Made by a program: the position numbers and the translations under genes. A stretch of 38,598 nucleotides of DNA, taken from Desulfotomaculaceae bacterium. GTDB taxonomy: Bacteria; Bacillota; Desulfotomaculia; Desulfotomaculales; Pelotomaculaceae. The stretch lies in NCBI GenBank assembly GCA_028709235.1, contig JAQVXL010000016.1, positions 1-38,598 of the forward strand, in the 5' to 3' direction. The notes beneath the pieces are model-generated. The model had not been told where the DNA came from and did no database searches. It saw only the letters and a program-made list of their open reading frames with translations. Positions 1-7,732 of this stretch are shown piece by piece; position 1 is the stretch's first letter; every line of letters begins with the position of its first letter.

Positions 1-1
1 C

Positions 2-121
2 GTAAAAATAGACGTGCCGCTGACACAGCGAAACGTCCTCCATGAACCGCTTCCAGCCAACCACGCCAGGATGCTGGCTTTGCTACAGGAAGAAAATGAG
101 AGACATTTTCCGGCTCTTTAA
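2..121 (+). CDS. 3' end of an unidentified gene
   Basis: An open frame enters from the left edge and stops at the TAA at 119-121, giving 39 residues that end in QEENERHFPAL. The composition is protein-like, with a charged helical end, and no other frame of this stretch stays open. The start lies outside the window. I do not recognise the family from this fragment, and no function should be assumed. A gap of about 120 bases separates it from the DUF763 gene. Confidence 0.5.
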   Translation, partial: VKIDVPLTQRNVLHEPLPANHARMLALLQEENERHFPAL

Positions 122-185
122 TATTGAGAAAGGCAAGACATGCCGGATGAGCTCATCTTCTGTAATGTGATCACCTCTGATTGCG

Positions 186-201
186 CAGAACCTATGTTCT
201 G
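186..201. promoter_or_regulatory. LexA-like (SOS box) palindrome
   Basis: The perfect inverted repeat CAGAAC-CTAT-GTTCTG has the GAAC-N4-GTTC core of the Gram-positive LexA (DinR) box. It lies about 40 bases before the DUF763 start and next to the AT-rich stretch TTTATAATTATTTTA, which could hold a -10 element. The first spacer base is C where the Bacillus consensus prefers a purine. Assignment to LexA is inferred from the pattern alone. Confidence 0.4.
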
Positions 202-243
202 TTTATAATTATTTTAAAGAACATTCAGTTTGGAGGCGATGTT

Positions 244-1362
244 TTGAGGACCGGTATAGCAAACCTGCCGCTGCATGGTCACCACTGTCCGCGCTGGCTT
301 TTTGACCGGATGGTTAAGCTTAGCTCGGCCATTGTTGAAGCGGTTGTGGAAGAATATGGGCCGGGTGAGGTGTTAAAGCGGTTTTCTGACCCGTTCTGGT
401 TTCAGGCGCTCGGATGCGTGGTTGGGTTTGACTGGCATTCCTCCGGCTTGACCACCGTATTATGCGGCGCCTTGAAGGAGGGACTGCGCTCTAAACAGCA
501 AGCGCTGGGCCTTTACCTGGCCGGGGGAAAGGCTATGGCTTCTCGTAAAACACCACTGGAGATTGAAGAATATGCCGAACGCTATGCCTTGCAGATAAAC
601 GTTGGTTCACTGCAGTATGCCAGCCGGATGTCAGCCAAGGTGGACAGCGCAGCAATACAGGATGGGTACCAGATCTACCATCATGTTTTTGCTTTCACCG
701 CTGACGGCAGGTGGGCGGTAGTACAGCAGGGCATGGACCAGAGTTCCGGCTGGGCCAGGCGCTATCACTGGCTGGGTGACGAGGTGGATACCTTTATCCA
801 GGAACCCCATGCGGCAGTGTGCGGCCAGCCTGCGGGGGAAGTATTGAATATGGTAGCGGGGGAGAGCGCCAATGCCAGAGATGCCTCGCTCTATCTGGCC
901 GGCAGGCCGGCTGAGGTGGTTAGTGTCCTGAAAAAACTGTCTGGGCTTTCGGCCGAACGGCTTAAGGTTTTAGACCTGCCGGCCGTGCATCCGGTCCCGC
1001 AGGCTGGCCGCATTGAAAAGACCCTGGCCAGACTTTATGACATCCAGCCGTCTTCTTACGAGAGACTGCTGGCCGTGGCAGGTGTGGGCCCGGCAACTGT
1101 AAGGGCTTTCGCGCTGGTTTCAGAAGTGGTTTATAACACCGGAGCCAGCCGGAATGATCCGGTCCGCTACAGCTTTGCCCACGGGGGAAAAGATGGACAC
1201 CCTTTCCCGGTAAACCAACAGGACTATGACCGCTCCATAACCATGCTGGAAAATGCCCTGCGCCGGGCCAAAACCGGCGACCGGTCCAAAATGGAAGCGC
1301 TGAAAAGGCTTTCTGTCATCAGTAATTATAATAAAACGGCAAGCTGCACATATTATAAATAG
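244..1362 (+). CDS. DUF763 family protein with helix-hairpin-helix
   Basis: The 372-residue protein matches the DUF763 family, known mainly from archaea and clostridia and of unproven function. The family's N-terminal signature RTGIANLPLHG and the block HCPRWLFDRM are present. Around residues 272-298 the segment LLAVAGVGPATVRAFALVSE looks like a helix-hairpin-helix, a fold that binds the DNA or RNA backbone without sequence specificity. The conserved SFAHGGKDGHPFPV block follows near residues 312-325. I chose the TTG at 244 because GGAGGCG stands just upstream and the family begins there; an upstream TTG at 181 would add 21 unlikely residues. The LexA-like palindrome at 186-201 and the HhH segment together suggest a role in DNA repair or processing, which is inference. 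Confidence 0.88.
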   Translation: MRTGIANLPLHGHHCPRWLFDRMVKLSSAIVEAVVEEYGPGEVLKRFSDPFWFQALGCVVGFDWHSSGLTTVLCGALKEGLRSKQQALGLYLAGGKAMASRKTPLEIEEYAERYALQINVGSLQYASRMSAKVDSAAIQDGYQIYHHVFAFTADGRWAVVQQGMDQSSGWARRYHWLGDEVDTFIQEPHAAVCGQPAGEVLNMVAGESANARDASLYLAGRPAEVVSVLKKLSGLSAERLKVLDLPAVHPVPQAGRIEKTLARLYDIQPSSYERLLAVAGVGPATVRAFALVSEVVYNTGASRNDPVRYSFAHGGKDGHPFPVNQQDYDRSITMLENALRRAKTGDRSKMEALKRLSVISNYNKTASCTYYK

Positions 1363-1455
1363 ATAAAAAATCTTTATAAATATTTAAGTAAAATTATCGA
1401 ATTTATTAATAATTTATTGTTAAAATTAGATAAAAAATTATAGGAGGTCGAGTTA

Positions 1456-1947
1456 GTGGCTACAGATGATAATTTAAGGGCTGCAGTGGCCGGAGAATCT
1501 CAGGCTAACCGCAAGTATGCTGCTTTTGCCCAAAAGGCTGAGGAGGAAGGTTATGCCGCCGTTGCCAAGATGTTCAGGGCAGCTTCTGAAGCGGAAGCGA
1601 TCCACGCTTTATCCGAAATGAGGGCACTGGGCGCTATAAAAACTACCGCCGAGAATCTAAAGGCAGCTATAGAAGGAGAGACTTACGAGTTCACTTCAAT
1701 GTACCCGGGCTTTATTAAAGAAGCGGAACAAGAAGGTAACAACGCGGCAAAGAGGGCTTTCAACTTTGCCAATGAGGCAGAAAAGGTCCACGCGATGTTG
1801 TATCAGAAATTGCTTGATGATCTGGAAAGTAAACCCGAGGTAGAATATTATCTTTGCACTGTTTGCGGCAACGTCGTGGAAAACAGCGCACCCGAGAAGT
1901 GTCAGATTTGCGGCGCTTCGGCAAAAGCTTTTAAAAATGTAGGTTAA
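1456..1947 (+). CDS. rbr: Rubrerythrin
   Basis: Rubrerythrins are cytoplasmic non-haem di-iron peroxidases that reduce hydrogen peroxide in anaerobes, taking electrons through a rubredoxin-like iron site. The 163-residue protein has an N-terminal ferritin-like four-helix bundle (about residues 1-125) with the diiron motifs EAEAIH and EAEKVH. A C-terminal rubredoxin-like domain follows, with CTVCG and CQICG supplying four cysteines. The length is slightly short of the classical 190 residues but normal for this compact type. The GTG start at 1456 follows a near-perfect AGGAGGT eight bases upstream. The gene stands alone between an AT-rich leader and a hairpin terminator. Confidence in family and role is high. 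Confidence 0.96.
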   Translation: MATDDNLRAAVAGESQANRKYAAFAQKAEEEGYAAVAKMFRAASEAEAIHALSEMRALGAIKTTAENLKAAIEGETYEFTSMYPGFIKEAEQEGNNAAKRAFNFANEAEKVHAMLYQKLLDDLESKPEVEYYLCTVCGNVVENSAPEKCQICGASAKAFKNVG

Positions 1948-1991
1948 AGGCAGGATTTAATGCTATCGGAAACAGAATAACTGCCATTAGT

Positions 1992-2036
1992 AAAATACCT
2001 TGGGTACTATGCAAGTACTCCACGGTATTTTTTATT
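1992..2036 (+). terminator. Rho-independent terminator after rubrerythrin
   Basis: AAAATACC (1992-1999) pairs with GGTATTTT (2024-2031), and GTACT pairs with AGTAC inside. A T-rich tail follows on the + strand and an A-rich flank precedes it. The convergent leftward gene ends at 2038, so the hairpin probably serves both directions. Confidence 0.75.
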
Positions 2037-2037
2037 A

Positions 2038-2478
2038 TTAACTGTCAATCGACTGATCAGAATTTTTCATTAGATTTAATAATTCATCATACAGTGGCAG
2101 TTCTTTCTTGTCAAAATAGGTTGTGGAATGACCGCAGTAGACGCATCCCTTCAGCAAATTTTTGCCCCGGTAATTGTAAGGGCCATATACGCGGCAGTAG
2201 TATGGGCGGACCTCGTAAATGGAACAGTAATCTCCTACCTGGAAGGGACAATGTCCCACTATATCACCCCAGATTTTAACCACCTTGTTATTTGAGAAAT
2301 CAATAAACTTCTTCATGGAATGCTCATCTTGGACAAACCTGCTGATGTATTGCAGTTCCAGGGGGTAAACTCGCAGTTTGGAAGTTTTACGGCAGCATTC
2401 GCCGCAGGCTCCGCAGTTCATTTTTAAAGGCTGCAGGGCCTGGTCCAGAGCTTCGTAAAACTTGGTAAGGTCATGCAT
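2038..2478 (-). CDS. YkgJ-family cysteine-cluster protein
   Basis: The protein of about 146 residues belongs to the YkgJ/UPF0153 family, thought to bind zinc or an Fe-S cluster. Its signature CGACGECC lies near the N-terminus. More cysteines follow in CPF-x5-CSIY, YYCRVYG and CVYCG, so nearly all family cysteines are retained. The physiological role of the family is not established. The start is uncertain: the ATG at 2478 has GGGAG five bases upstream, a TTG at 2490 lies nine bases after a strong GGAGG, and the ATG at 2496 sits only three bases from that same site. The gene is monocistronic and convergent with rubrerythrin. Confidence 0.8.
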   Translation of the reverse strand: MHDLTKFYEALDQALQPLKMNCGACGECCRKTSKLRVYPLELQYISRFVQDEHSMKKFIDFSNNKVVKIWGDIVGHCPFQVGDYCSIYEVRPYYCRVYGPYNYRGKNLLKGCVYCGHSTTYFDKKELPLYDELLNLMKNSDQSIDS

Positions 2479-2565
2479 CGTCGCTCCCAAAAACATCCAC
2501 CTCCATGTGGTTTAGTTCCTTATTAGACGATACCATATGGAATAAAAATTGTAACAAATAACATG

Positions 2566-2577
2566 CAGAAATTTCTG
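2566..2577. promoter_or_regulatory. 12-base perfect palindrome between two leftward genes
   Basis: CAGAAATTTCTG is a perfect palindrome in the gap between the leftward genes ending at 2609 and starting near 2478-2496. It lies about 80 bases upstream of the cysteine-cluster gene and could be an operator. No regulator can be named, and in AT-rich spacer DNA a palindrome of this size can be chance. Confidence 0.2.
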
Positions 2578-2608
2578 ACACATTCGTTATAACGGCTATT
2601 AAAAGGAG

Positions 2609-3883
2609 TTAATGGATTATTTTATTTTTATTCCCGTCGGTCTTCAGCAAGTTATTTTCAATTTGCTCCATCATCTCTTCCACAAGTTGCGTGGTTACCT
2701 GCCTGAGCTCGCCCGGTCGGTACCAGGGTGGTTTGAGCCTGCCTCCAGGCACATCCGATACTTGTTCTTTTTCATCTGCGCCGGAAGAATCCGCGGTGCT
2801 GACAATCGGCTGTACCGTGTCCGTTCCCGTCAAGGTTTTTGCGGTCAAGGCCTGAAGTTCTTGCATCAGGTGTGCAGGTGAGTTATTTGACAGATCCAGA
2901 GCTGTGAAGACGTCTCTAGCCGCCCGGCAGCTGATGACGCAGGCCTTTGTATCCAGAGTATCCTCGATTTTATCGTTTTCAACCCAGCCGTTAAACCCAA
3001 CCCACTGGAGGCGCCGGGCGGGTATCGCGTTGAAAACGGTATTTATCGCTGTCAGGGTAATTTGCCGGATGAGGTCCAGGTAAAATGCATCATACTCCTG
3101 CTCATCCATAGCAATGGGCGCTATGGCCAGGTCTTGTTTGTTATATTGGTAGCTGACAGCATGGGGTAAATCATAATATGCCGGCAGCAGGCAATCTATA
3201 ACCAGCTGTGCCTCTTCCGGCAGATAGACAGCATCAAAATAAACATTGATAGGATCCGGCATTTTTATGCCATTTAGGACTATCCTGGTAAAGCTCTCGA
3301 TTGCTGCGGGATGCCCTTTTTCAAAATTAAACTGCAGCGCTTCAACCATGCTGTTATAGGCTGACTGCCCGGCTACATAAGCTTCTCTTTCTTTTTCGTG
3401 AGCGGCGCGCTCGGCTTCTTTTTCCTCTTCATATTGCTTTTCTCTCAGATGGTAAGCTTTCCTGGCATCGTTTTCTTTTTGCAACCGTGCTTTTTTGGCA
3501 GAGGGAAAAAGCAATTCAGAAAAAAACCTTTTTTGCGGCACGCCTATTTCCCTGGCGATCTGTTTGTATCGGGGAGCGGGATTTTTATATACAAAAGGGG
3601 GGTAAGGTTTGTCGTGATATAGAGATGCCCATTCAGTCTTAACGCCGTCGGCCAGGTTTTTTCTGAGGATGTTTTTACATTCGCTCACGAAGATTTCTGC
3701 TTGTTTTGTTTCAAATTCGGCCAGCTCTTTTAAGTCTACAAAGCTGTCTCTTTCCTGCTGGATCTGCTCCAGTCTTTTCTGGCGCGCCAGTAAGGCCTGC
3801 GTCCGGATGTGTGTTTCCGGCAAGGTTTCATCTTCGTTTTTTCCTGGCTCTATCGGGATGCCTTTTTCGATCTCTTTATTCAC
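2609..3883 (-). CDS. Uncharacterised coiled-coil protein, 424 residues
   Basis: I do not recognise this with certainty. Residues about 20-65 and 120-190 are charged, heptad-rich helices (RQKRLEQIQQERD; a long Glu/Arg/Lys/Ala stretch), so coiled coil is likely. Residues about 230-350 form a more globular part containing DAVYLPEEAQLVIDCLLP, FNGWVEND and CVISCRAARDVF. From memory this pattern resembles a domain seen in some large restriction-system-like proteins: a beta strand pair, then FNGWV, then a cysteine-containing strand with a following helix. That is inference, and no catalytic PD-(D/E)xK core is visible. There is no signal peptide or membrane span. The GTG at 3883 is chosen because AAGGTGGGGG lies directly upstream. 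It is flanked by unrelated leftward genes. Confidence 0.7.
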   Translation of the reverse strand: MNKEIEKGIPIEPGKNEDETLPETHIRTQALLARQKRLEQIQQERDSFVDLKELAEFETKQAEIFVSECKNILRKNLADGVKTEWASLYHDKPYPPFVYKNPAPRYKQIAREIGVPQKRFFSELLFPSAKKARLQKENDARKAYHLREKQYEEEKEAERAAHEKEREAYVAGQSAYNSMVEALQFNFEKGHPAAIESFTRIVLNGIKMPDPINVYFDAVYLPEEAQLVIDCLLPAYYDLPHAVSYQYNKQDLAIAPIAMDEQEYDAFYLDLIRQITLTAINTVFNAIPARRLQWVGFNGWVENDKIEDTLDTKACVISCRAARDVFTALDLSNNSPAHLMQELQALTAKTLTGTDTVQPIVSTADSSGADEKEQVSDVPGGRLKPPWYRPGELRQVTTQLVEEMMEQIENNLLKTDGNKNKIIH

Positions 3884-4013
3884 TGATCCCCCACCTTTCG
3901 TCGTTTGGTAGCTTAACACAAACATACATTATTAAGATATAACACAATCTTTATTGTTGGCAAATCATTCCTGCTTAAAGCGCCAGTGCATCTACACCCG
4001 CAAATTTTTCAAG

Positions 4014-4754
4014 TTACTTTGAATCAAATCCCTCCAGCATAGCCTTGACGTTTTTGCCCAGCACATGGTGGTTGTAGCCGCCTTCAAGCACGGCAAAAAA
4101 CCTCCCGTTGCAATATTTGCGGGCATGGTTGGAGATCATGCTGCCCATAGTGAAAAAGTCCTCGGTTGAGTAGATAAATCCCCAGTCTTGCTTATGCTTG
4201 TCAAAACCGGCTGAAACCGCAATTAAATCACAATCCTTATGGAGGCTGAGAAATTGCCCCAGGCCTTTTATGTTGTAGACATTGTAATAATTAACGTCAT
4301 CGTTATTCTCAAAGATGTTATCAGTTCCGTCACCAAAATGAAGGTCAGTATCTACAATAATCACTTTTCTTACTGTTCCTTTGTCGCGTATCTTTTCCAC
4401 CGCTATAGCAACGTTATTAAACCAACAAAAACCCCAGCAGGAATCCCTGCCGGCGTGATGTCCCGGCGGCCGGATCAAGGCGAAAGCCGGATCTCCCTGC
4501 AGGGCCATTTCCGCAGCCATGATCGCTCCGCCTGCGGAAAACAGGGCCACTTCATAAATAGTGCTGCGCTCTTTCACCCAATCCAGGTGATCCTGGCTGT
4601 GTACGAGCAGGATGTCTTTATCACTAGCTTGATACGGCACAACAAATTCGTATCGCCCTTTTAGTTCATCTACGATGCAGTCCATCCTGCCTGCGGCCGC
4701 CGCCGGGTCATAGTCATATACACTGCGGAATAAATTATGAAAAACTACTTTCAT
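4014..4754 (-). CDS. Short histone-deacetylase-family hydrolase
   Basis: The 246-residue protein belongs to the arginase/deacetylase fold family (HDAC, acetoin-utilisation AcuC, acetylpolyamine amidohydrolase), which removes acyl groups from amines using zinc. The active-site pair is in RPPGHHAG (His99-His100). The zinc ligands are Asp137 and His139 in DTDLHFGDGT and Asp185 in SAGFDKH. The tyrosine loop is LEGGYN. Relatives usually have 300-370 residues. Here about 40 residues are missing between DGTDNIFEN and the SAGFD strand, where others carry a glycine-rich loop and a further helix. The ATG at 4754 follows GAGGTGGGAAG. The gene stands alone, so the substrate (acetyl-lysine, acetylpolyamine or another amide) cannot be inferred from context. 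Confidence 0.88.
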   Translation of the reverse strand: MKVVFHNLFRSVYDYDPAAAAGRMDCIVDELKGRYEFVVPYQASDKDILLVHSQDHLDWVKERSTIYEVALFSAGGAIMAAEMALQGDPAFALIRPPGHHAGRDSCWGFCWFNNVAIAVEKIRDKGTVRKVIIVDTDLHFGDGTDNIFENNDDVNYYNVYNIKGLGQFLSLHKDCDLIAVSAGFDKHKQDWGFIYSTEDFFTMGSMISNHARKYCNGRFFAVLEGGYNHHVLGKNVKAMLEGFDSK

Positions 4755-4871
4755 ATCTTCCCACCTCTGGTTTATGCTGATAATAACACAGCCAAAAGTG
4801 TATATCAATTAGCACAATAATTTTGGAAAGTAACCATTATCTCAATTGCAGGAGGATAGAGACTTTAATTA

Positions 4872-4906
4872 AATAAAAAAGTCCCGCATCGTTATAGCAG
4901 GGACTT
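4872..4906 (-). terminator. Terminator of the small leftward gene
   Basis: Read leftward, AAGTCCCTGC and GCGGGACTT form a hairpin followed by TTTTTTATTT. It sits about 60 bases beyond the stop of the leftward small basic protein gene and supports that frame being transcribed in this direction. Confidence 0.6.
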
Positions 4907-4967
4907 ACTTGTTTTATTAATATAACTGCTGCATAAAAAGCAAACTTATGTTATGGGTAGATGGGGG

Positions 4968-5165
4968 CTAAATATACACGTTGTTTTTTCGGCCCTTTTT
5001 CTTGTTTGGATCGTAAATTTCAAATTTTCCTGTAAAATTATCAATATTATATTCAACCAGCGGTGCAGATTTGTTCATGCGCTCCATCTTGCTCAGGCGC
5101 ATTTTTGTCACCGCATTGCCATTTGCATTGCGTTTTCTGTCTACATGCGATTTGTGTTTGCTCAT
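4968..5165 (-). CDS. Small basic protein, unknown
   Basis: A frame of 65 residues, MSKHKSHVDRKRN to KKKGRKNNVYI, rich in lysine, arginine and asparagine, with no membrane span. No family is recognised. Support for it being real is the T-tailed hairpin just downstream in the same direction and the absence of another gene in the stretch. Against it, no convincing ribosome binding site precedes the ATG at 5165; the frame could also begin up to 15 codons earlier, again without a clear site. A nucleic-acid-binding or spore-associated role would fit the composition but is speculation. Confidence 0.4.
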   Translation of the reverse strand: MSKHKSHVDRKRNANGNAVTKMRLSKMERMNKSAPLVEYNIDNFTGKFEIYDPNKKKGRKNNVYI

Positions 5166-5391
5166 GTCATTAGTATATTCAAGGAATGCCAGATCATTCA
5201 TCAGCCACAAGGTAAAAAAAGCTCTTTAGCAGTAGCATTTTATTTATAAAGATATTAAAAAAAGCTTTTATTTTTTTTTGTTTTTTTATAAAATATTTTA
5301 TCAGCTAATTTAAAACTGAACGAGACTGTTTGAGATGATAGTATGTAAATAAGGACTAGGCAGAGTTATAAATAATGCAAAGGAGATTAAA

Positions 5392-5670
5392 ATGTATAAA
5401 TATAAAGTGGTGGCAACAATCGTGGAGATCAGGGGCGAAGGGAAGTGTTCCTACGGTCACAAAATTGGAGATACTTTTGAATTTACAAAGTACACGCCGG
5501 GAGGACTGTGCCAGTTCGCTTATGATTCTTTACGTTCGGCGGTAGCGGCGCTGCTATACGGCGGTTATTTCCCCTGGGCTGAAGACAGCAACCTCACGAC
5601 CTGGGCTTGCCCCGACCCGGACCGGCCTGTAATTTTTGAGCTGAAAAGGATTCCTGTTGAAAATAATTGA
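5392..5670 (+). CDS. TIGR04076 family protein
   Basis: The 92-residue protein matches the TIGR04076 family, small cytosolic proteins of unknown function common in anaerobic bacteria and archaea. The signature is visible in order: CSYGHKIGDTFEF, then GLCQFAYDSLRSAVAALLYGG, then PWAEDSNLTTWACPD, then PVIFELKRI. The cysteine in the first block, the GLC and the CPD near the end are the conserved cysteines. AAGGAG stands eight bases before the ATG. A long A/T-tract region (5215-5300) precedes it. It is followed after 38 bases by the zinc-ribbon gene, and the two may share a transcript. Confidence 0.88.
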   Translation: MYKYKVVATIVEIRGEGKCSYGHKIGDTFEFTKYTPGGLCQFAYDSLRSAVAALLYGGYFPWAEDSNLTTWACPDPDRPVIFELKRIPVENN

Positions 5671-5708
5671 AAGTAAGATATTAGAATCTTTATATGGAGG
5701 TTATTTAC

Positions 5709-5972
5709 ATGCCAATTTTTGAGTACAAATGCAACGACTGTGAAAAGGTTTTTGAAATTCTTCATCTGCCTGGCCATAACCATGAAAAAAGGTGTACCTG
5801 TGGCAGCACTAATTTAAAGAAGCTCATCTCCGCACCTTTTTTACCCAGTTCCGTGGGGAAACCGGCCAATGACACTACAATTTGCCCGGGTTGTGACAGC
5901 ACCGCTGCCAATACCTGCCCGGGGGCGAACGCCTGCGGTGTTCCAGGCGCCTGCGGTGGCAATCCAACCTAA
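5709..5972 (+). CDS. FmdB-family zinc ribbon protein
   Basis: The 87-residue protein begins MPIFEYKCNDCEKVFE, the signature of the FmdB/CxxC_CXXC_SSSS zinc-ribbon family, proposed to be regulatory in methylotrophs but not proven. CNDC and CTCG provide the zinc site within residues 1-40, followed by the typical LKKLISAPFLP. The C-terminal tail carries more cysteine pairs in a Gly/Ala/Pro-rich context (CPGC, CPGANAC, GVPGACGG), a common low-complexity tail in this family that may bind metal. The ATG at 5709 follows GGAGG at a spacing of eight, so an in-frame upstream ATG at 5694 is not preferred. Confidence 0.88.
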   Translation: MPIFEYKCNDCEKVFEILHLPGHNHEKRCTCGSTNLKKLISAPFLPSSVGKPANDTTICPGCDSTAANTCPGANACGVPGACGGNPT

Positions 5973-6001
5973 ATCTCCTCTACCCAAACGGGGGTGGTAA
6001 T

Positions 6002-6769
6002 TTGAATATCAAATTGCAGCGGGCAGCCAAAAAAACGTCCGTTGATGAAAGGTTACCCAGGGGGACAGTGAGCCTGGCCGGAAGAAAGGTAGTCTATTCA
6101 TTAAAAACAAGTGCTAGAGCTAAGAACCTCCGGCTTAAAGTAGATTTGGAAAACGGCCTGGTAATAACAGTGCCTGAATGCTTTGATTCAGGCACTTTAG
6201 ATACATTTTTAAGAAAAAAACAAGGCTGGATTCTGGATAAGCTTGATTATTTTGCCCAGCTGAAACAAAGCTCTTTAGTGGGCAAACAGCCTGGCTGGTA
6301 TGTTCTTTACCGGGGCAGGGAGTACCGGGTGGAAGTCCGGACAGGGGGGATCACAGCTGGCGCCGTGGTGGTTGAGGATGACAGAATAGTGGTCATGCTG
6401 AATGAAGGCAGTGGAAAGGACGCCGCGGTTGTATTGGAATGCTGGATGAAAAGCATGGCGCGTCTACTGATCAATCAGCGGATCAGTGTTGTAAACAATG
6501 TGTTAAAACTGAGCTTCAACAGGGTGGCGATCAGGGGGCAGAAGACACGTTGGGGGAGTTGCTCAAATCTCGGTAATTTAAACTTCAACTGGCGCCTGGT
6601 TATGGCGCCGCTGCAAGTGTTGGACTACATAGTGACCCATGAGTTGCTGCACCTGGTCGAGCCAAACCATTCAAAAAAATTCTGGGACATGGTCGAGAAT
6701 GTCTGCCCCGATTACAAGGCCTGCCGGGACTGGCTGAAAAAAAACGGCCACAGGCTAAAGATATTTTAG
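6002..6769 (+). CDS. YgjP-type (DUF45) metallopeptidase
   Basis: The 255-residue protein matches the YgjP/WLM-like metal-dependent hydrolase family (DUF45). The zinc motif HELLH lies near residue 213, followed by the family pattern LVEPNHSKKFWDMVENVCPDY in which the next histidine is the third ligand. The block RGQKTRWGSCSNLGNLNFNWRLVMAP just before it is diagnostic. The N-terminal half is the usual beta-rich part (LRLKVDLENGLVITVPE). The TTG start at 6002 follows GGGGGTGG. Relatives sometimes sit near type I restriction genes; none is visible here. The cellular substrate is unknown. Confidence 0.9.
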   Translation: MNIKLQRAAKKTSVDERLPRGTVSLAGRKVVYSLKTSARAKNLRLKVDLENGLVITVPECFDSGTLDTFLRKKQGWILDKLDYFAQLKQSSLVGKQPGWYVLYRGREYRVEVRTGGITAGAVVVEDDRIVVMLNEGSGKDAAVVLECWMKSMARLLINQRISVVNNVLKLSFNRVAIRGQKTRWGSCSNLGNLNFNWRLVMAPLQVLDYIVTHELLHLVEPNHSKKFWDMVENVCPDYKACRDWLKKNGHRLKIF

Positions 6770-6869
6770 AATTAAATGTGTTTTAAATATTATATGATTA
6801 ACTTATCAGTCTTTAATATCCTGTAAATTATGTGTTTATTTTATTTTGTATTATGGAGGGGATGCTGGA

Positions 6870-7730
6870 ATGAAAGAAGATATTATAAAGTTTGCATCTT
6901 CCCGTGGCGCGGATATAATCGGATTCGCCGGTGTTGACAGGTGGCCGGAATACAATGAAATCCCGCCGGAATTTTGGCCGACATCACTATGGAGCATGGC
7001 CAAAACGGTAATAGTTATGGGAATGCAGATGCCGCTGCCCATAGTAGACACGACACCTTCGATTTTACACCGGGAAACATACGAGACCAGTAACCGTGAA
7101 CTGGATTCCCTTGCTTACGGTCTCACCCGATATTTAAATAAAGCAGGGCAAGCGTCAATGTTTTTTCCCAGGGACGGTTATGGTTCGATTAAGAACATTA
7201 TCGATAAACCCTATGCAGCTTTCTCGCACACCTTTGCGGCCAAATATGCCGGGCTGGGCACAGTCTCCCGTAGCCATAATCTCTTAACCCCTGAATACGG
7301 CTCCAGAGTCCGCCTGGTGTCTGTTTTTACCGCGGCTGAGCTGGAAGTCGATCATGTTATGGAAAAGGACCTTTGTATCAATTGCAAACTATGCGTGAAG
7401 TGCTGCCCGGCAAAGGTTTTATTAGATGAAACCAGCGCGGTAGATTATTATTTTAAGTTAGACCCAATCGGCTGTGCCCGCTGGCATGAAGAATTGACCA
7501 GGAGGAGGGCTTATCCCTGTGGGATCTGCACCAAAGTATGCCCTGTCGGGAAAGACAGATATATTTACCAAGAAAAGGATATGTCTAAAATATACCGGTC
7601 TGAACAGAAAGCTCTTGAAAATGACATTAACCACCCTGAATATAAATCCTGGAACCATTTCAGGAGATACGGCAGCTGGGCCATTAAAAACGGTAAAATA
7701 TTTAACTATAATGAGGGAGGGGAGAAATAG
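6870..7730 (+). CDS. QueG-like ferredoxin-domain protein
   Basis: The 286-residue protein resembles the epoxyqueuosine reductase (QueG) and reductive-dehalogenase-like Fe-S family. It has an N-terminal cobalamin-binding-type region and a C-terminal pair of [4Fe-4S] motifs: CINCKLCVKCCP near residue 170 and CGICTKVCPVG near residue 217. True QueG reduces epoxyqueuosine in tRNA. This protein is shorter than standard QueG (about 310-380 residues) and has no HEAT tail, so it may be one of the unassigned paralogues in anaerobes. The ATG at 6870 follows GGAGGGG. It ends two bases before the cupin gene, so the two are one operon. The helical tail absent here is present on that neighbour. Confidence 0.8.
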   Translation: MKEDIIKFASSRGADIIGFAGVDRWPEYNEIPPEFWPTSLWSMAKTVIVMGMQMPLPIVDTTPSILHRETYETSNRELDSLAYGLTRYLNKAGQASMFFPRDGYGSIKNIIDKPYAAFSHTFAAKYAGLGTVSRSHNLLTPEYGSRVRLVSVFTAAELEVDHVMEKDLCINCKLCVKCCPAKVLLDETSAVDYYFKLDPIGCARWHEELTRRRAYPCGICTKVCPVGKDRYIYQEKDMSKIYRSEQKALENDINHPEYKSWNHFRRYGSWAIKNGKIFNYNEGGEK

Positions 7731-7732
7731 AG

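Noticed and set aside
168-175. GTGATCAC palindrome as a CRP-like site
   Set aside because: Only eight bases, at a poor position, and CRP-type sites need a longer conserved core.
2612-3942. Several rightward frames opposite the 424-residue leftward gene
   Set aside because: They are reverse images of its charged codons; none has a ribosome binding site, and the leftward frame has one.
4239-4664. 141-codon rightward frame inside the deacetylase-like gene
   Set aside because: The leftward frame contains all zinc-site motifs of the family; this one is its shadow.
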